Origin: Pseudomonadota bacterium
GTDB taxonomy: Bacteria; Myxococcota; Polyangia; Polyangiales; Polyangiaceae
NCBI GenBank assembly: GCA_023419055.1
Contig: JAEZYO010000963.1
Span: 1 to 10,718, forward strand
DNA: 10,718 nt
Reading direction: 5' to 3'
In this document: in pieces, positions 6,682 through 10,718 of the stretch
Layout of the letters: each line of letters begins with the position of its first letter
Position numbering within the stretch: position 1 is the stretch's first letter
The notes under the pieces: generated by a model
Told to the model about the DNA's origin: nothing
Seen by the model: the letters and a program-made list of their open reading frames with translations, nothing else
Database searches by the model: none
Position numbers and translations under genes: made by a program

Positions 6682-6962
6682 GTCGCGAAACGAAGCGAGA
6701 TCCGTGCCCGAAGGGCGTGCAATCCCGCGCACCTCGGCGCGCGCTCCGCGCGATCTCTCACCCGGCGATCCGATTTCGGTTCGCGGCTCGCGAGCATCAC
6801 TTCTGAGGTTTAGAGCGCACGCACCGGGTCTTTCGTTTCGCTCACTACAGAGGAGAAACAAAGTTCCAGAAGAACTCGTGGTCGCTCTCCACTGACGGCG
6901 ACGGAACCCGTGATCCGACATCGCCCCGGCCGCTCGAGTCGACGGTCGAAAAAGAGGAATCG
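6682..6962. other. Divergent intergenic region between the dlt-like operon and the metallophosphoesterase operon
   Basis: These 281 bases hold no gene that I can support. They must carry the promoters of both operons. ECF-type -35-like motifs occur on both strands: GGAACC at 6903-6908 (plus), and GGAACT on the minus strand at 6867-6862. I find no convincing -10 at the usual spacing for either. A 6-bp GC hairpin (CGCGCG 6738-6743 with 6747-6752) lies in the presumed leader of the adenylase gene. The plus-strand gene has a good ribosome site (GAGG at 6954-6957). Confidence 0.5.
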
Positions 6963-8357
6963 ATGAAGATGCTGACGAAGCGCCTCCCCTGGTACGTCCT
7001 GATGTTGCTTGGCTGTAGCGCGAGCCCCGACGGCGGAGGCGCCGACGCCCCGCCTGGATCCACCTCGTCCGCGGGAGGCACGGCGGGAGCCGTCACCGGC
7101 GGCGCCGGCGGCGCGGTCGCGGGCGCAGGCGGAGCTCTGGGCGGCGCGAGCGCAGGGAGCGGCGGAAGCTCGGTCGCTGGCGCTGGCCCGACCGCGTGCG
7201 GAGCGCTGCCGGCGATCAGCCTCATGAACCCTGCCCCCGCCGCGCAGGTGAGCTCGGGCGCGGTGTCGCTCGAAGCGAACACGGCGAATGCGGCGCCCGT
7301 GTCCGGCATGGCGGTCACGTTCTATCTGAGGCCGAAGCACGACCCGGATTTCACGATCGCGATCATGCCCGACACTCAGAACTACGTCGTCGATCCCTGG
7401 AACCAGCAGCACTTCGACAAGCAGACGTCGTGGATCATGGAGAACCGCGTCCGGGACAACATCGTCGGAGTCATCCACAACGGTGACATCATCAACAAGC
7501 CGGAGGTGATGGAGCAGTGGGACTGGGCCGAGAAGGCGATGGAAACGCTCGAGCAGCCGCAGCCCGAATATCCGGCGGGTCTCCCGTACATCGTCGCCAT
7601 CGGTAATCACGACCAGCAGCCCATGAGCGCCGTCGGGACCGCCGACGAGTTCAACCGGCGCTTCGGCGTCGCGCGCTTCGATGGGCGGCCCTACTACGGC
7701 GGGCACTTCGGGGAGCGCAACGACTACTCGTACATCAAGTTCAGCGCGGGTTCGCAGAAGTTCCTGGTCATCGCGCTCGAGAACGGGCCGGTCCCCGCCG
7801 ACGCGCAGGCCTGGGCGCTCGAAGTCGTCCGAGCTCACCCCGACCATCGCGTGATCCTCGACGTCCACGAGCTCATCGACTCGAGCGGCGCCTGGTCCGG
7901 CCCGGGCGAGAGCATCTACACCTTGATGCGCGCGGAGAAGAACGTCGAGCTCATGACCTGCGGGCACCACCTGGGTGAGAGCCGGCGCTCGGACACGTTC
8001 GAGGGGCACACCATTCACACGCAGTTTGCCAACTGGCAGCACCTCGATCAGGGCGGGATGGGACGCATGCGTCTCTGGCACTTCTCGCCGAAGGACGGGA
8101 CCCTGCTCGTCCGGACCTACTCGCCCTCGTTCGACGAGGAGTTCACGGCCGATTCCAGCCGGTTCACGCTGCCCTTCGACATGAGCACGGCGGCTCCGGA
8201 GTTCACCCCGGTCGCGGTCATGAACGACACCGCGGGCGCGGCGACCGCGACCACCGGCGCGCTCGATCCCGCCACCGAATACGAATGGTTCGTCGAGACG
8301 ACGGACGCCTGCGGTCAGCGCGCGCAAAGCGAGGTCCGCTCATTCAGCACGCTGTGA
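6963..8357 (+). CDS. Calcineurin-type metallophosphoesterase lipoprotein
   Basis: This 464-residue exported protein should hydrolyse phosphoester bonds outside the cytoplasm. MLTKRLPWYVLMLLGC is a lipoprotein signal with lipidated C18. A Gly/Ala/Ser-rich spacer fills about 24-76, as is common in myxobacterial lipoproteins. Residues 84-122 look like part of an Ig/FN3-type strand set. The phosphoesterase core follows: MPDTQNY (D137, Q139), HNGDIIN (D175), IGNHDQ (N215, H216), LDVHEL (H302), and CGHHLGES (H335, H336). The last motif should read GHxH; here the fourth position is Leu337. The C-terminus (LDPATEYEWFVETTDACGQR) is FN3-like. The start ATG has GAGG 5 nt upstream. Its stop codon overlaps the next gene's start by one base. 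The natural substrate is unknown. Confidence 0.87.
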   Translation: MKMLTKRLPWYVLMLLGCSASPDGGGADAPPGSTSSAGGTAGAVTGGAGGAVAGAGGALGGASAGSGGSSVAGAGPTACGALPAISLMNPAPAAQVSSGAVSLEANTANAAPVSGMAVTFYLRPKHDPDFTIAIMPDTQNYVVDPWNQQHFDKQTSWIMENRVRDNIVGVIHNGDIINKPEVMEQWDWAEKAMETLEQPQPEYPAGLPYIVAIGNHDQQPMSAVGTADEFNRRFGVARFDGRPYYGGHFGERNDYSYIKFSAGSQKFLVIALENGPVPADAQAWALEVVRAHPDHRVILDVHELIDSSGAWSGPGESIYTLMRAEKNVELMTCGHHLGESRRSDTFEGHTIHTQFANWQHLDQGGMGRMRLWHFSPKDGTLLVRTYSPSFDEEFTADSSRFTLPFDMSTAAPEFTPVAVMNDTAGAATATTGALDPATEYEWFVETTDACGQRAQSEVRSFSTL

Positions 8358-9262
8358 TGAAGCCCTTCTTGCGTTTCGTCTTCGCGGTCGCGTCTCTGCT
8401 CGGTGTGCTCGTCGCCTCGCATCCGGCGCGGGCACACGGCGCCGCCGTGAGCCGCTTCGTCGTATCGATCGGCGAGCGGGAGCTCGCGGTGCGCGCGAAC
8501 CTGCACCTCGAGTCCGTGCTGGAGCTCGTGGAGGGCTCGCATGATCTGGCTCATACGGGCGAAGCTCCCGCCGCGCTCGAGCGGCACCGGGAGCGGATCC
8601 TGAGCTACCTGCGCGAGCACCTCGAGTTTCGATCGGGAGGATCGCTCTGCACGCCCCGTGAGCCCGAGGGCTACGGGATCGCGGAGGCGATGTTGTACCT
8701 CAGGGTCGACCTCGCGTACGACTGCCCGAAGCCCACGACCGGGCTCTCGGTGACGTCGACGCTCTTCGCGGAGACGGACGAACCGCACTACATCGAGGGC
8801 GAGTTTCACGCCGGCGGGGTGCGTCGCGTGTACCCGCTCACGAAGGTTCGCTCGAGCGTTTCGATCGACCCGAGCACGTTTCACGACAAGCCGTACCGCG
8901 GACAGTACATCCCGGTTCTCGGCCGCCGCGTGGAGGCCGCGCGAGCGCCTGTCGGAAGCACTCCGGCGCAGGGTGACGCGGCGCTCGAAAAGCACGAGCA
9001 CGCGCCGTCGGCGCTGCCCGTCGGGCGATCGGATCACGGACACGCATCGAATCGTCACGGCGCCGAGCCTGCGCGGTTCATCACTCACGCGGGTTGGTAC
9101 GGAGCTCTGCTGGCGCTGGTGATTCTGGTGTGGCATGTGGAGCGGACTCTGCGCAGCGCTCGTTCCGAGCGGAGAGCGCGGGAGCAGAGAGAAGGTCGCC
9201 GGGACGAGAGCACGGCGACGCCCGCAACACGCGATGATTCAAACCAGGCGGTCTCAAGCTGA
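8357..9262 (+). CDS. Exported single-span membrane protein with HupE/UreJ-like ectodomain
   Basis: This 301-residue protein has a signal peptide (residues 1-26, cleavage after HPARA), so the mature protein would start with His27. The ectodomain (27-170) includes AHGAAVSRFVVSIGERELAV and LAYDCPKPTTGLSVTSTLFA. This resembles the extracytoplasmic N-terminal domain that precedes the membrane part of HupE/UreJ-like proteins; that is recognition by eye. C98 and C123 could form a disulfide. The HupE membrane domain is missing. Instead there is a His-rich stretch (EKHEH, DHGHASNRH, 211-234), one transmembrane segment at about 246-260, and a basic, probably cytosolic tail (261-301). The start overlaps the preceding stop (TGATG), indicating translational coupling. 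Its 3' end overlaps the sigma-factor gene by 29 nt. A role as metal sensor or sigma regulator is inference only. Confidence 0.75.
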   Translation: MKPFLRFVFAVASLLGVLVASHPARAHGAAVSRFVVSIGERELAVRANLHLESVLELVEGSHDLAHTGEAPAALERHRERILSYLREHLEFRSGGSLCTPREPEGYGIAEAMLYLRVDLAYDCPKPTTGLSVTSTLFAETDEPHYIEGEFHAGGVRRVYPLTKVRSSVSIDPSTFHDKPYRGQYIPVLGRRVEAARAPVGSTPAQGDAALEKHEHAPSALPVGRSDHGHASNRHGAEPARFITHAGWYGALLALVILVWHVERTLRSARSERRAREQREGRRDESTATPATRDDSNQAVSS

Positions 9263-9896
9263 TCACCGACCTCGAGAGCAGGAGCCGGCGCGCGCCGTCG
9301 GCTTCTCGGCGTCTCCGCGCGCCGGAGTAGAATCGTTCCGGGACGTCTTCAGGAGCCACGCGCGCTTCGTGGAGCGCGCGCTGAAGACGCTCGGGGTCAT
9401 GGACGCCGACGTGGACGACGTCTGCCAGGACGTGTTCCTGGTGGTGCACCGCCGGCTCGCCGAGTTCGAGGGACGCTCCACGCTGCAGACCTGGCTTTAC
9501 GCGATCTGCGTGCGCGTCGCGGCCGACTACCGCAAGAGCGCTCACGTCACGCGCCTCCGGACTCGCGAGGCGCTGACGGAGCTGCCCGCGCCCTGCGATC
9601 TCGGGCGCCCGGAGGCTCGCCTGCTCCTTTCTCCCGCGCTGGCCGCGCTCTCCGAAGACAAGCGCGACGTGCTCTTGCTGCACGACATCGAGGGCTTTTC
9701 CGTGCCGGAGGCGGCCGACATTCTGGGCTGTCCCGTCCAGACCGCCTACACGCGCCTGCAGTCCGCCCACCATCAGGTCGGGCGCTTCTTGCGTCGCGCG
9801 CAGCTCGGGACCACGACGGACGGGTGCGACCCGGGAGCGGCGACGAAGGAGCGCGCCTGCCCGGCGCTGCTCCGTCGCAAGCGCGCGCAGCACTAG
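9234..9896 (+). CDS. ECF-type RNA polymerase sigma factor (sigma-70 family)
   Basis: This 220-residue protein should direct RNA polymerase to a small set of promoters. Region 2 spans about 35-103: ESFRDVFRSHARFVERAL, DVDDVCQDVFLVVHRRL, and the promoter-melting/-10 part STLQTWLYAICVRVAADYRK. Region 4 spans about 134-190, with the helix-turn-helix GFSVPEAADILGCPVQTAYT binding the -35 element. No region 3 is present, as usual for ECF factors. A 33-residue charged N-terminal arm and a Cys-containing C-terminal tail (C198, C209) flank these domains. The start is taken at the ATG at 9234 because it is the nearest to the family N-terminus; it overlaps the upstream gene by 29 nt and lacks a clear Shine-Dalgarno, so coupling is likely. 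No zinc-finger anti-sigma gene follows. The next gene converges after 17 nt. Confidence 0.88.
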   Translation: MIQTRRSQADHRPREQEPARAVGFSASPRAGVESFRDVFRSHARFVERALKTLGVMDADVDDVCQDVFLVVHRRLAEFEGRSTLQTWLYAICVRVAADYRKSAHVTRLRTREALTELPAPCDLGRPEARLLLSPALAALSEDKRDVLLLHDIEGFSVPEAADILGCPVQTAYTRLQSAHHQVGRFLRRAQLGTTTDGCDPGAATKERACPALLRRKRAQH

Positions 9897-9913
9897 CTCA
9901 CTCGGCGCGCCGT

Positions 9914-10718
9914 TCAGTCGCCCGCGCGGACCACCTCGCCCGGCGGCACCTTGCGAAGCGCGCCGAACTCCCGATCGAAGTCGACCCACGGCACCGTGTG
10001 CGCCTTCACGTAGCGCTCGGTCGGCTCCCACGACGGATCGAGCAGGTTCAGCTTGGCGAGGTCAGGGTCCGAAAACTCCAGGCTCCCCAAGCCGGCGAGC
10101 GTGTAGAAAGCGTTGCGCGTGCTGACGGGGCGGCTCGCGTTCTGCTTGGCGTTGCTGATCTTCTCGGGGAACAGCGCGGCGTACTCGTCGGAGTACCAGA
10201 GCAGCATCGGGATCGGCAGGTCGTACTCGTTGTTGAAGTAGTGCCCGAAGATGCCGCGCGAGTCGTCCTCCAAGTTCTCGCCGTGGTCGGCGACGTAGAG
10301 GAGCGCCGCGGGGGTTTTCAGCCGCGCCAGCGTCTGGATCAGCTCCGCCAGCACGTAGTCCGTGTAGAGGATGCTGTTGTCGTACGTATTGACCAGGTGC
10401 TCGCGGCGGCTCATGCCGGGGCCCTCCGAGGGGAACACCTCCTTCGCCTCTGGGTAGCGGTCCGAGAACACGAAATGGCTGCCCTGAGTGTGAACGACCA
10501 AGAAGTGCTTGGAGTCGTCCGGCTGCGAGTCGAGCAGGTGCGTCAGCGTTCGTACGAGCACGCCGTCGTGACGTCGCTCCTCGAAGAAGTGCCGGTGCGC
10601 CTCACCCGAGTAACGGTTCACGGCGCCGGTCCAGTGATCCCTTTGCTGCGTCGACAGCCAGCTCGTGAGAAAGCCCACCTCGCGGTACGCGGAGATGATG
10701 GACCTCTCGGTCAAGAAC
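9914..10718 (-). CDS. Phosphoethanolamine transferase (EptA/CptA-type, sulfatase fold), C-terminal part
   Basis: The visible 267 residues form the C-terminal half of the periplasmic catalytic domain of a phosphoethanolamine transferase, which moves this group from phosphatidylethanolamine to lipid A or core sugars. VVHTQGSHFVFSDRYPEAK matches the HxxGSHxxxxxRYP motif, NTYDNSILYTDYVLAELI the following helix, and YVADHGENLEDD carries the Asp-His zinc ligands. PIPMLLWYSDEY is the later conserved segment. The N-terminal membrane helices and the nucleophilic threonine lie beyond position 10718, so activity cannot be judged; the frame is open to the edge. The C-terminal tail ending in GEVVRAGD is not obviously conserved. 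The gene converges on the ECF sigma gene. A different sulfatase-fold transferase is possible, but the motif set fits this family best. Confidence 0.87.
   Translation of the reverse strand, partial: FLTERSIISAYREVGFLTSWLSTQQRDHWTGAVNRYSGEAHRHFFEERRHDGVLVRTLTHLLDSQPDDSKHFLVVHTQGSHFVFSDRYPEAKEVFPSEGPGMSRREHLVNTYDNSILYTDYVLAELIQTLARLKTPAALLYVADHGENLEDDSRGIFGHYFNNEYDLPIPMLLWYSDEYAALFPEKISNAKQNASRPVSTRNAFYTLAGLGSLEFSDPDLAKLNLLDPSWEPTERYVKAHTVPWVDFDREFGALRKVPPGEVVRAGD

Noticed and set aside
6682..6921. 80-residue N-terminal extension of the adenylase
   Set aside because: The extension is Arg-rich with no similarity to the family, whereas the ATG at 6681 matches the usual adenylase start.
7032..7190. 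Repetitive GGC/GCG-rich stretch as a DNA repeat
   Set aside because: It encodes the Gly/Ala/Ser-rich spacer of the lipoprotein; the repetition follows from the amino-acid composition and no fixed repeat unit is seen.
9903..9912. Perfect palindrome CGGCGCGCCG between the convergent sigma and transferase genes
   Set aside because: It is short, lacks a T tract, and such GC palindromes are frequent by chance here; not supported as a terminator.

Overview
The window is high-GC bacterial DNA with tightly packed genes and codons rich in G/C at the third position. A lipoprotein with a long Gly/Ala/Ser-rich spacer after its lipidated cysteine, a rhomboid protease, an ECF sigma factor, and Gram-negative envelope enzymes together suggest a myxobacterium, probably of the Polyangiales type. 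That assignment is inference from style; no rRNA or marker phylogeny is available here.

Layout. (1) 1-250, minus strand: the N-terminal part of an unidentified lipoprotein, cut by the window edge. (2) 391-1158, plus: a rhomboid intramembrane serine protease, followed by a weak hairpin/T-tract terminator. (3) 1244-3315, plus: cysteinyl-tRNA synthetase (cysS) and, 2 nt after it, a GNAT acetyltransferase-like gene. (4) 3340-6681, minus: a three-gene operon made of a DltA-like amino-acid adenylating enzyme, a very divergent MBOAT-like membrane acyltransferase, and a small carrier protein. This has the logic of a dltABC system: activate an amino acid, load it on a carrier, move it across the membrane onto an envelope acceptor. 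No DltD is seen. (5) 6682-6962: a divergent intergenic region. (6) 6963-9896, plus: three overlapping genes encoding a calcineurin-type metallophosphoesterase lipoprotein, an exported single-span protein whose ectodomain resembles the N-terminal domain of HupE/UreJ-like proteins, and an ECF sigma factor. (7) 9914-10718, minus: the C-terminal half of a phosphoethanolamine-transferase-type sulfatase-fold enzyme, cut by the window edge.

How they may work together. Housekeeping genes (cysS and probably its GNAT partner) sit beside a block of envelope genes. The dlt-like operon and the phosphoethanolamine transferase would both reduce envelope negative charge if they act like their best-known relatives. 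The membrane protein overlapping the ECF sigma gene is a candidate partner or sensor for it, although no classical anti-sigma gene is present. The most interesting items are the DltD-less dlt-like operon, the ectodomain/sigma overlap, and the metallophosphoesterase with an altered final metal-binding motif. No tRNA, rRNA, CRISPR array, insertion sequence or phage gene was seen.
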